Assembly: GCA_910588935.1 (NCBI GenBank)
Contig: CAJUSM010000060.1
Location: forward strand, 1-18,672
Source: an uncultured Oscillospiraceae bacterium
GTDB taxonomy: Bacteria > Bacillota > Clostridia > Oscillospirales > Acutalibacteraceae
Direction of reading: 5' to 3'
Length of the DNA stretch: 18,672 bases
The position numbers and the translations under genes are program-made. Each line of letters opens with the position of its first letter. Within the stretch, counting starts at the first letter, position 1. This document shows positions 12,768 to 18,672 of this stretch, in pieces. The notes under the pieces were generated by a model. It saw nothing but the letters and a program-made list of their open reading frames with translations. It searched no databases and was not told where the DNA came from.

Positions 12768-13701
12768 TGCTGTTTTCAGAGTCCGAGGAAAGACCGGCCT
12801 CGCCGGCGGCTCCCTTTTCCTTCGCGCTCTCAGCCTGGGCGGTGGAAGTTTCCAGGGGCAGCCGGGCAGCTTTTCTGGCAAAGCCCGCCATGCAGGCCAG
12901 AATGTATATGGACATCCCCGCCCCGGTGAGCTGGAACTGGGCCGGGATATCCCCAAAATAGCCTGCACCAGTAAAAAACAGCACCAAATCCGCCATAGTA
13001 TATGTCCCTACCAATACAGCGGCAATAGCCCCAAAAACAAACATTCGTTTTGCCGATTCCGCCGGGTCCACACTGGCAAAAAGTTTGCATAGATACAGCA
13101 ATGCCAGGAGCATAGAAGCCGCACCCGCCACTACAAAAAAGTTCTCTACAAATGAGGAGGATTTGGCATAAAAGACATAAACCATCACCAAGTAGGACAT
13201 TCCCCAGAGAATAGCGGAAACATAGAGCAAAGGAGCTTTAGCAAAGAAGTCTTTCCAAAAGCCTACAGCCACGAGCTGAACAAGCCCAAAAACCAGGCAC
13301 ATAACTATGTAAAAGACAAAAATGAAACCCTGCTGGCTGAATTCTCCGCCTTGGAAAGCCAGGCCCGTACCCCGGGAATAGTCCAGTATTTGCATTACAC
13401 CAGACTGAACCAGCAAAAGGCCGGTGCCGATACCCATTATGGAGATCCCTTGGCTTTTCTCAAAATGAGAGGATTGAAAGGCCGCTTTATTTGACCGAAA
13501 AATCAAAATTGCGCCTATGGCTAAAAACATGGGAACCGCTAGGCTGAGCCAGTTCAAAACCCCGCCATCGTTGTCAAAACCTGTTACGGAATCCAGGGCC
13601 CATAGCCCCCGGAAGATACGGAAAACTGTTCCGGCAATCAGCCCAAACCAAAGAAACAGCAGGCCTTCTCGCAGCTTTCGTGATTTTAAAAAATTCATCA
13701 T
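12757..13701 (-). CDS. Multi-pass membrane protein of unknown function
   Basis: A 314-residue protein with about eight hydrophobic segments, starting MMNFLKSRKLREGLLFLW. The last about 35 residues are polar (SAKEKGAAGEAGLSSDSENS) and probably cytoplasmic. No conserved motif, domain or catalytic site was recognised. The ATG has AAGGA six bases upstream, and a near-consensus promoter lies about 125 bases upstream. The stop overlaps the start of the GNAT gene, so the two are translated together. The link might mean that the membrane protein and acetyltransferase share a pathway, but no evidence shows this. Confidence 0.85.
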   Translation of the reverse strand: MMNFLKSRKLREGLLFLWFGLIAGTVFRIFRGLWALDSVTGFDNDGGVLNWLSLAVPMFLAIGAILIFRSNKAAFQSSHFEKSQGISIMGIGTGLLLVQSGVMQILDYSRGTGLAFQGGEFSQQGFIFVFYIVMCLVFGLVQLVAVGFWKDFFAKAPLLYVSAILWGMSYLVMVYVFYAKSSSFVENFFVVAGAASMLLALLYLCKLFASVDPAESAKRMFVFGAIAAVLVGTYTMADLVLFFTGAGYFGDIPAQFQLTGAGMSIYILACMAGFARKAARLPLETSTAQAESAKEKGAAGEAGLSSDSENSNAT

Positions 13702-13822
13702 CTCAAGTCCTTCATTTACTCAGGTCCAGCTACATTGCTAAACCCAGGATTTTGCCAAGCCTCGCACGATTGTTTTAGAGAAAGAAAATACCCTACATAC
13801 AAATGCGTCAGCTTTTATATTC

Positions 13823-13851
13823 ATTATATCATATTTCCGGAGCTTTTCCAA
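13823..13851 (-). promoter_or_regulatory. Sigma-A-type promoter of the membrane protein-GNAT set
   Basis: On the minus strand -35 TTGGAA (13846-13851), a 17-base spacer, and a perfect -10 TATAAT (13823-13828). It lies between the citrate synthase terminator and the gene. Confidence 0.75.
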
Positions 13852-13886
13852 TAGGTATTAAGAGAGGAAGTAAAAATCCCCACCAG

Positions 13887-13922
13887 TAAAAAGCAAGTGG
13901 GATTCTCCACCGAAAATCCCAC
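13887..13922 (-). terminator. Terminator of citrate synthase
   Basis: A perfect 8-bp stem, GTGGGATT (13897-13904) with AATCCCAC (13915-13922), and a 10-base loop. It is followed on the minus strand by TTGCTTTTT. It begins nine bases after the citrate synthase stop. Confidence 0.8.
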
Positions 13923-13930
13923 ACCTTTCA

Positions 13931-15298
13931 TTATCGCTCATCCAAAGGCACATAGCCCTGCCGCACAGGCAAAGCCCGATATGCGGGACGCATAATCCGC
14001 TTTCCGGTGGTCAGCTCTTCTATACGATGGGCACACCAGCCAGCAATTCGGGACACAGCAAACAGAGGGGTAAACAAGTCCTCTGGTATTCCCAGCATCT
14101 CATAAACAAGCCCCGAGTAAAAGTCCACATTGGCGCAGATAACTTTTTCATTTCCAGTTATTTTCAAAAAAGCCGCCGGCGAAAGCTTTTCCACCAACTC
14201 ATACAGGCCAAGCTTTTGCTTAAAACCTTTTTGCTCCGCCAGTTTTCGGGCCTTAGCTTTCAGAATTACAGCCCTAGGATCAGAAAGAGTATAAATGGCG
14301 TGGCCCATACCGTAAATTAAGCCGCTGTCATCGCCTCCCTGTCCCTGAAGAATCGTCTCTAGGCATTTTGCTACCTCTTCCTCATCCGTCCAATCCGTTA
14401 CGGTTTTCATAATGTACTCCATCATTCGCCGCACCCGGTGGTTTGCCCCGCCGTGGCGGAAACCCTTTAGGGAGCCTACCGCCGCGCCAATGGTAGAGTA
14501 GATATCTGTACCAGCAGAGGTGAGCACCCTGGTGGTAAATGTAGAATTGTTGCCTCCACCATGCTCGGCATGAAGGACCATGCATAGATCCAGCAGCTCC
14601 GCTTCTTCCCGAGTAAATTTCTGATCTGGCCGCAGGGCATTCAAGATAGCTTCGGCTGTACAGTGGCCAGGCTGGTAGGGATGGAGGAACATACTCTGCC
14701 GATCGAAATGCCGGCGCTTTACCTGGTAAGAGTAGGACATAATGGAAGGCATTCTGGCAATGAGAGAAATGCTTTGGCGCATATTGTTTTCCAGAGAACT
14801 ATCTTCGGGGTCATCATCATAAGAATATAGGGCTAGCACCGACCGGGCCAACTTGTTCATTACGTTTTTGGAGGGCGCTTTCAGGATCATATCTTCAGGA
14901 AAGTATTCGGGCAATTCTCGGTTGTCATAGAGCAAGCCGCACATCCGATTGAACTGCCGGCGATTGGGCAGCTTGCCAAAGATCAGCAGCCACACTACCT
15001 CTTCAAAACCAAAACGGCCCTCTGCCTGGCAGCCAGATACGATGTCCTCAATATTGATCCCCCGGTAAGTCAGCCGCCCGGTATCGGGCACCTTGTCCCC
15101 GTCTGCAATTAAGTAGCCGTGTACATTGCACACATGAGTAAGCCCTGCCATTACGCCAGTACCGTCGGCATTTCGCAACCCCCGCTTCACATCATATTTC
15201 TCATATTGCGCTCTGGTGATTGTATTGTTCTTTCTATACTCCTCGCATAATTCTTGAATTGTTGTACTCTGGGGACTTTCATTATTCAAGCGTTCCAT
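13931..15298 (-). CDS. gltA: Citrate synthase (citrate/2-methylcitrate type)
   Basis: A 455-residue enzyme that joins acetyl-CoA and oxaloacetate to citrate, the entry to the TCA pathway; some members also use propionyl-CoA. Catalytic residues match the classical triad: H246 (HAEHGGGNNSTF), H282 (GFRHGGANH) and D392 (ANVDFYSG). The substrate loop IYGMGHAIY is present. The N-terminal about 50 residues form an extended lead common in clostridial forms. The ATG (15296-15298) has GAGAGGAG six bases upstream; an in-frame GTG six codons earlier overlaps this site and is less likely. A consensus promoter lies about 70 bases upstream and a strong terminator follows. It diverges from spoIID. The name gltA is by function only. 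Confidence 0.95.
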   Translation of the reverse strand: MERLNNESPQSTTIQELCEEYRKNNTITRAQYEKYDVKRGLRNADGTGVMAGLTHVCNVHGYLIADGDKVPDTGRLTYRGINIEDIVSGCQAEGRFGFEEVVWLLIFGKLPNRRQFNRMCGLLYDNRELPEYFPEDMILKAPSKNVMNKLARSVLALYSYDDDPEDSSLENNMRQSISLIARMPSIMSYSYQVKRRHFDRQSMFLHPYQPGHCTAEAILNALRPDQKFTREEAELLDLCMVLHAEHGGGNNSTFTTRVLTSAGTDIYSTIGAAVGSLKGFRHGGANHRVRRMMEYIMKTVTDWTDEEEVAKCLETILQGQGGDDSGLIYGMGHAIYTLSDPRAVILKAKARKLAEQKGFKQKLGLYELVEKLSPAAFLKITGNEKVICANVDFYSGLVYEMLGIPEDLFTPLFAVSRIAGWCAHRIEELTTGKRIMRPAYRALPVRQGYVPLDER

Positions 15299-15365
15299 AT
15301 TCAGCTCCTCTCTCACAAATCAACACAACTGCCGCTGCAATTATTTTCTTTCATCTCGTTTCCTT

Positions 15366-15394
15366 ATTCTAGCCTGCTAAAGCGGCCAAGTCAA
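15366..15394 (-). promoter_or_regulatory. Sigma-A-type promoter of citrate synthase
   Basis: On the minus strand -35 TTGACT (15389-15394), 17 bases, -10 TAGAAT (15366-15371). An inverted repeat lies directly upstream of the -35. Confidence 0.75.
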
Positions 15395-15399
15395 GAGTA

Positions 15400-15429
15400 T
15401 TTGCATAATCAAAAGCGCAAATATGCAAA
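15400..15429. promoter_or_regulatory. Inverted repeat between citrate synthase and spoIID
   Basis: Perfect 8-base arms TTTGCATA (15400-15407) and TATGCAAA (15422-15429) are 14 bases apart, about two helical turns between centres. They lie just upstream of the citrate synthase -35 and about 85 bases upstream of spoIID. A protein-binding site is possible. No known operator consensus was recognised. Confidence 0.4.
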
Positions 15430-15513
15430 ATTTATGAGATACTCCAATTTATCGCTAAAAAAGCCGCGCATTTTGAAAAGTGGTCGAGAAAAAATGTAAA
15501 AAGGTGTGATATC

Positions 15514-16578
15514 GTGAAAAAAACCGCATTCTTGCCTCGAGGCCTGCTGACAGCCTTTCTTCTACTGTATGCTTTTTTTGCCCTAGTGCCTGCCGCCATA
15601 TACCGAGTCGGCCAGATTGAGAGAAACGAAAATAAGAAAACGGAAAGTACTGTAGGGGAAAAAAATGAAGCCAGCTCTTCCCACACAGAAAGCACTGCCT
15701 CTATTCCTGGATTTTTAGAAGGACAACAGCTGGCAATTGCAACGAACGAAACTGAATTCACCCTATATGACACTGCCACCGGTGAGGACATCCATGTACC
15801 GGAGCGCGACTTTATAAAAGCTGCCGTAGCCTGTGAAATGGATCTTTCCGCCCCTGAGGAGGCGTTGAAAGCCCAGGCCTTGGCCTCTTATACTTATTAT
15901 TGCCGCCAACGCCAAGATGGGCAGCAAATTGCCTGTGACACAGAAAATTGGCTGGTTTATGTACCCCAAGAGAGCATGGAGGCACGCTGGGGAGAAGACT
16001 TTGCCCAGTACAACGCTTTATTGGACGAGGTGGTTGACGCGGTTAGCGGCCAGGTAATCACTTGGCAGGGAGCACCAATTTTGGCTGCCTACTTTGCCAT
16101 CTCTCCCGGCGCTACGGAATCTGCAGAGAATGTATGGTCACCGGACGCAAACATTGAGCACCCCTACCTGCAAGCGGTAGCCAGCCCTGGGGACATGTTG
16201 AGTGATGGCTACCGCTCTACCGTTGAGTTTACCACGGAAGAGTTCTTAGAGAAAATTACAGCCCATGGCTTACAAGAACCAGAAGGCGCCCCAGAGACCT
16301 GGCTAACCAATGTAGAGTACAGCCCCTCCGGAATGGTAAAAACCGCCCAGCTAGGCGAAGAGACTGTTACAGGGACCGAACTTCGGGAGATGTTTGGCCT
16401 TCGCAGCGCCAGTTTTCACTGCCAAGCAGAAGAAAGCGGGTTCCGGTTTGAGGTGCTGGGCTGGGGCCATGGCGTGGGAATGAGCCAGGTAGGGGCTGCT
16501 TTTCTTGCCAAGCAGGGAGCAGACTATCAGGAAATTTTGGAGCACTATTATCCTGGAACACAAATAACCGAGAGATAA
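15514..16578 (+). CDS. spoIID: SpoIID/LytB family sporulation protein
   Basis: A 354-residue protein with an N-terminal membrane anchor (about 9-30) and a low-complexity Ser/Thr/Glu linker (about 36-65). The SpoIID domain follows. The catalytic glutamate is E108 in AVACEMDLSAPEEALKAQAL, and the C-terminal hallmark GWGHGVGMSQVGA is present. SpoIID is a lytic transglycosylase that cleaves peptidoglycan glycan strands during engulfment of the forespore, acting outside the mother-cell membrane. The GTG start has AAGGTG seven bases upstream. It is the only plus-strand gene. Sigma-E control is expected for the family, but no convincing -35/-10 pair could be placed. Related paralogues can act elsewhere, so identity as the canonical spoIID is likely, not certain. 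Confidence 0.9.
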   Translation: MKKTAFLPRGLLTAFLLLYAFFALVPAAIYRVGQIERNENKKTESTVGEKNEASSSHTESTASIPGFLEGQQLAIATNETEFTLYDTATGEDIHVPERDFIKAAVACEMDLSAPEEALKAQALASYTYYCRQRQDGQQIACDTENWLVYVPQESMEARWGEDFAQYNALLDEVVDAVSGQVITWQGAPILAAYFAISPGATESAENVWSPDANIEHPYLQAVASPGDMLSDGYRSTVEFTTEEFLEKITAHGLQEPEGAPETWLTNVEYSPSGMVKTAQLGEETVTGTELREMFGLRSASFHCQAEESGFRFEVLGWGHGVGMSQVGAAFLAKQGADYQEILEHYYPGTQITER

Positions 16579-16596
16579 ACCGGGCGGTCGCGGGAT

Positions 16597-16610
16597 TGGC
16601 AGCGCTGCCA
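16597..16610. repeat. Perfect 14-bp palindrome between convergent genes
   Basis: TGGCAGCGCTGCCA lies between the end of spoIID (16578) and the end of the CDF gene (16624), which converge. It could form a stem of five pairs with a four-base loop. No T run follows on either strand, so it is at best a weak bidirectional terminator. Confidence 0.4.
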
Positions 16611-16623
16611 GCAAAAACGAAAC

Positions 16624-17811
16624 CTAACTTTCCATCTCATTGACTACACCTTCCCGGTCTACCGTAAGTACCGTTCGGTAATTGGGATCCAACTTTTCAA
16701 TCTCTTGTACCAGCCTTCCTCTAATCGCCTCATCACTATCAGACAGTGAAAAGGGCACGGCTACATCAAAAAGGATATTGGAATGGGTCACGCCCCAAAC
16801 TACCCGAAAGTCGTGGATGGCTGCCTGTGAGTATACAGCTTTGACCCGCTCTAGTACCTGGGCCCGCAACGCCTCCGCTTTGGGGTCGCTGGTAACCACA
16901 GGATCCAAGTGAATTACCAGGTGAATGTTCTCCTCTTGGAGAAAATCCCGTTCGATGTTGTCAATCAGGTCATGGCTCACCAGAATATCCTCTTCCGCCG
17001 GTACCTCGCAGTGAACACTGGCGAAGCATCTGCCTTCTCCGTAACTATGCACCGTAAGATCATGGATTCCAATAATGCCAGGGTAGGATCGAATTTTTGC
17101 GTAAATTGCTTTAACCAATTCTTGGTCTGGAGCGGTGCCAAGCAAAGGGTTGGCGGTCTCCATCACCAGCCGAATGCCAGAAACAACAATAAACGCCGCT
17201 ACTGCTAAGCCCAGCCAGCCATCTAAATGCAAATTAGTAAACTTTGTCAGCAGAGCCCCTACCAGAACAACCAGGGTAGAGATTACGTCGTTACGGCTGT
17301 CGCTTGCGGTGGCTGTTAAAGCAACACTTCCCATTCTTTTGCCAACGCTCAGGTAAAAAGCACATTGCCACAGCTTTATACATACCGATATTGCCAATAT
17401 TACCAGAGCTGCTGGCCCAAATTCCGTGCTTTGGGGAGAGACAATTTTCTCTACAGATGTTTTTCCCAACTCCACCCCTAGGAATAACACGATAAAGGAT
17501 ACGATTACTCCGCAAAGATATTCAATGCGGGCATGGCCAAAGGGATGCTCTTTGTCGGCAGGCTTTCCTGCCAAACGAAAGCCTACCAGCATGATGATGG
17601 AAGAGCCTGAGTCGCTGAGATTGTTGACTGCGTCGGCCAAAATAGCCACGCTGTGGGATATTAGGCCTGCAGCCAGCTTAATGAGAAAAAGAAACAGATT
17701 TGTGGCTATGCCTACACTGCCTGCAGCCCGGCCACATTTTTCCCGTAGCGCAGGAGAAATTTCGCCGCTCTTATATTCCTTAACCAGCAGGGACATCATT
17801 CCATCAAACAT
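16624..17811 (-). CDS. Cation diffusion facilitator (CDF) metal efflux transporter
   Basis: A 395-residue CDF protein. The first about 210 residues form the six-helix membrane domain. Transport-site residues lie in helix 2, ADAVNNLSDSGSS (N63 and D67), and helix 5, ASDSRNDVIS (D171 and D175). An N-D-D-D set is described for manganese exporters such as MntE, whereas zinc forms usually have D/H-D-H-D; manganese is therefore the best guess. The C-terminal part is unusually long. A first cytoplasmic domain holds HDLTVHSYGEGRCFASVHCEV and ends near VIHLDPV; a second, similar unit holds IHDFRVVWGVTHSNILFDVAVP. The ATG (17809-17811) has AAGGAG eight bases upstream. It follows the fumarase gene after 28 bases, so both are probably on one transcript. 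Confidence 0.9.
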   Translation of the reverse strand: MFDGMMSLLVKEYKSGEISPALREKCGRAAGSVGIATNLFLFLIKLAAGLISHSVAILADAVNNLSDSGSSIIMLVGFRLAGKPADKEHPFGHARIEYLCGVIVSFIVLFLGVELGKTSVEKIVSPQSTEFGPAALVILAISVCIKLWQCAFYLSVGKRMGSVALTATASDSRNDVISTLVVLVGALLTKFTNLHLDGWLGLAVAAFIVVSGIRLVMETANPLLGTAPDQELVKAIYAKIRSYPGIIGIHDLTVHSYGEGRCFASVHCEVPAEEDILVSHDLIDNIERDFLQEENIHLVIHLDPVVTSDPKAEALRAQVLERVKAVYSQAAIHDFRVVWGVTHSNILFDVAVPFSLSDSDEAIRGRLVQEIEKLDPNYRTVLTVDREGVVNEMES

Positions 17812-17839
17812 GGGCATCACTCCTTATATATTACTGATT

Positions 17840-18367
17840 CTACACCAATATGCTTTCCCCAGTGCTATCAATTCCTACAATCAGCGGAAAATCTTTTAAC
17901 TCCAAACGTTTTACAGACTCACAGCCCAAATCTTCAAAGGCGATTACCTCAGCTGATACAATGCACTGGGCAGCCAATGCACCTGCCCCGCCAATCGCGC
18001 AGAGGTAAACCGCTCTATTGCGCTGAATGGCGTCAATTACCTCTTGGCTGCGCTTTCCCTTACCAATCATACATTTTAGCCCTAGGTCCAGAAAGCGGGG
18101 TGTATAAGGATCCATTCTAGTGCTGGTAGTAGGCCCGCAAGCACCAATCGGCAACCCCATCGGTGCGGGAGTTGGGCCAGCATAATAAATGGCTGCCCCC
18201 TGCAAATGATAAGGAGGTTTCTCTCCCCTCTCCAGCATTTCGGTAATTCTCTTGTGGGCAGCGTCCCTGCTGGTGTATGCTGTACCACTGAGAAGCACCC
18301 GCTGCCCTGCTCGGAGCATACAGGCCTTTTCCGCCATTTCACTGGTATTAAGCTTAATGTCTTCCAT
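17840..18367 (-). CDS. Fe-S fumarate hydratase, beta subunit (C-terminal domain)
   Basis: A 175-residue protein matching the C-terminal domain of class I, Fe-S-dependent fumarase or tartrate dehydratase. Hallmarks are SGTAYTSRDAAHKR near the start, IYYAGPTPAPMG, GACGPTTSTRMDPYTP and GLKCMIGKGKRS. With the alpha subunit it interconverts fumarate and malate in the cytoplasm; the alpha subunit holds the iron-sulfur cluster. Class I tartrate dehydratase cannot be excluded from this subunit alone. The ATG (18365-18367) has GGGAGG five bases upstream. An upstream in-frame TTG with AGGAGG seven bases before it is a possible second start (five codons longer). No alpha gene is found in the 250 bases upstream to the window edge, where alpha normally precedes beta. 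The CDF gene follows. Confidence 0.92.
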   Translation of the reverse strand: MEDIKLNTSEMAEKACMLRAGQRVLLSGTAYTSRDAAHKRITEMLERGEKPPYHLQGAAIYYAGPTPAPMGLPIGACGPTTSTRMDPYTPRFLDLGLKCMIGKGKRSQEVIDAIQRNRAVYLCAIGGAGALAAQCIVSAEVIAFEDLGCESVKRLELKDFPLIVGIDSTGESILV

Positions 18368-18397
18368 ATTGCCCTCCCTTTTCAAAATTATGCCTCC

Positions 18398-18415
18398 TGG
18401 TATACGCAAATACCA
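18398..18415 (-). promoter_or_regulatory. Dyad beside the upstream fumarase ribosome site
   Basis: Perfect 6-base arms TGGTAT and ATACCA with a 6-base spacer. On the minus strand it directly touches AGGAGG, the ribosome site of the possible TTG start. It may be an operator or an mRNA stem that modulates translation. Confidence 0.3.
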
Positions 18416-18541
18416 TTGGCCTAGTTTTTCTACCTCACCAAATGCTTACTGTAACGCCCAAGAAACCAGCTCTGTTCCCGGCAAAAAACGAGAAGCGATG
18501 CTTTATACAGATAAATACAGCTCTATTTTGTGGCGTTGACA

Positions 18542-18562
18542 AAGGGATAGAGGCTATCCCTT
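18542..18562. repeat. Short stem-loop upstream of the fumarase gene
   Basis: AAGGGATAG (18542-18550) pairs perfectly with CTATCCCTT (18554-18562) around a 3-base loop. There is no long T run, so it is a weak candidate for the terminator of a gene beyond the window edge. Confidence 0.4.
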
Positions 18563-18619
18563 AAAGTACAGGCCGCCTATCCAGTTGCCATTTCCTTTAC
18601 AAAATGTGAGGCACACCCT

Positions 18620-18672
18620 AGGGCTTGTTTGAAAATAGAGAAAGTACCGGATTTTTGCCTTGGGTGGTGCGG
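18620..18672. mobile_element. Partial second MITE-like copy, cut by the window edge
   Basis: The sequence begins AGGGCTTGTTTGAAAATAGA, matching the left inverted repeat of the element at 1351 except for one missing A. It too is preceded by T, giving a TA boundary (18619-18620). Similarity continues in diverged form for about 50 bases to the window edge. The right end is not visible. Confidence 0.65.

Larger units (their letters stand above)
18368..18672. other. Gene-free interval upstream of the fumarase gene
   Basis: No coding frame, and no remnant of a fumarase alpha subunit, was recognised in these 305 bases. The interval holds a dyad next to the ribosome site (18398-18415), a 9-bp hairpin (18542-18562), and the start of a MITE-like repeat (18620). 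No convincing promoter pair was found. Confidence 0.5.

Noticed and set aside
12117..12929. A 270-codon plus-strand open frame
   Set aside because: It is Pro/Arg/His-rich and antisense to the GNAT and membrane-protein genes, with no recognisable domain.
15430..15513. A sigma-E promoter for spoIID
   Set aside because: The ATA and GATACT-like elements could not be fitted to one accepted -35/-10 spacing with confidence.
1..18672. CRISPR array, tRNA or rRNA genes
   Set aside because: No regularly spaced repeats, cloverleaf sequences or rRNA segments were noticed by eye on either strand.

Overview
The window looks like a chromosomal segment of a spore-forming, anaerobic, Gram-positive bacterium of the Clostridia, probably related to Oscillospirales. 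The evidence is a SpoIID sporulation gene, strong AGGAGG-type ribosome sites, GTG and TTG starts, sigma-A-type promoters with 17-base spacers, a clostridial-type citrate synthase, and a TM1266-like ACT protein. This placement is inferred from gene content, not from a database search. Every gene except spoIID is read from the minus strand, so each gene set below runs from high to low coordinates.

Left edge (1-1512): a visibly AT-rich accessory patch. An HNH-nuclease gene overlaps by 14 bases the start of a second gene that leaves the window. Just upstream of the HNH gene lies a 162-bp MITE-like element with terminal inverted repeats. A diverged relative of its left end sits at the right edge of the window (18620-18672).

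Region 1513-5368: a gene-free stretch with tandem hairpins, then a tight set YitT-type membrane protein > HD-domain protein > ABC ATPase > ABC-2 permease. The ATPase has substitutions at nearly every catalytic motif. A clear promoter precedes the YitT gene.

Region 5413-7608: a Gfo/Idh/MocA oxidoreductase and a TIM-barrel sugar isomerase/epimerase, probably one catabolic operon. Between them lies an unlisted 69-codon Cys-rich frame that looks like the C-terminal end of a larger protein.

Region 7667-10812: a small ACT-like protein, a MerR regulator with a GyrI-like effector domain and a strong internal ribosome site, a nucleotidyltransferase/methyltransferase pair with a 4-base overlap, and a GNAT acetyltransferase.

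Region 10898-13851: type I GAPDH with its own promoter and terminator. Upstream is a set made of a multi-pass membrane protein, a RimJ/RimL-like GNAT, and a 33-codon N-terminal stub of a YLYHGS-type protein.

Region 13887-16578: citrate synthase and spoIID, transcribed divergently around a shared spacer that holds a consensus promoter and an 8+8 inverted repeat.

Region 16597-18672: a Fe-S fumarase beta subunit followed by a cation-efflux (CDF) transporter with a putative Mn-type site and a doubled C-terminal domain. No fumarase alpha gene lies in the window. Central carbon metabolism (GAPDH, citrate synthase, fumarase) is therefore mixed with small accessory modules, several carrying gene remnants. 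No rRNA, tRNA or CRISPR array was seen.
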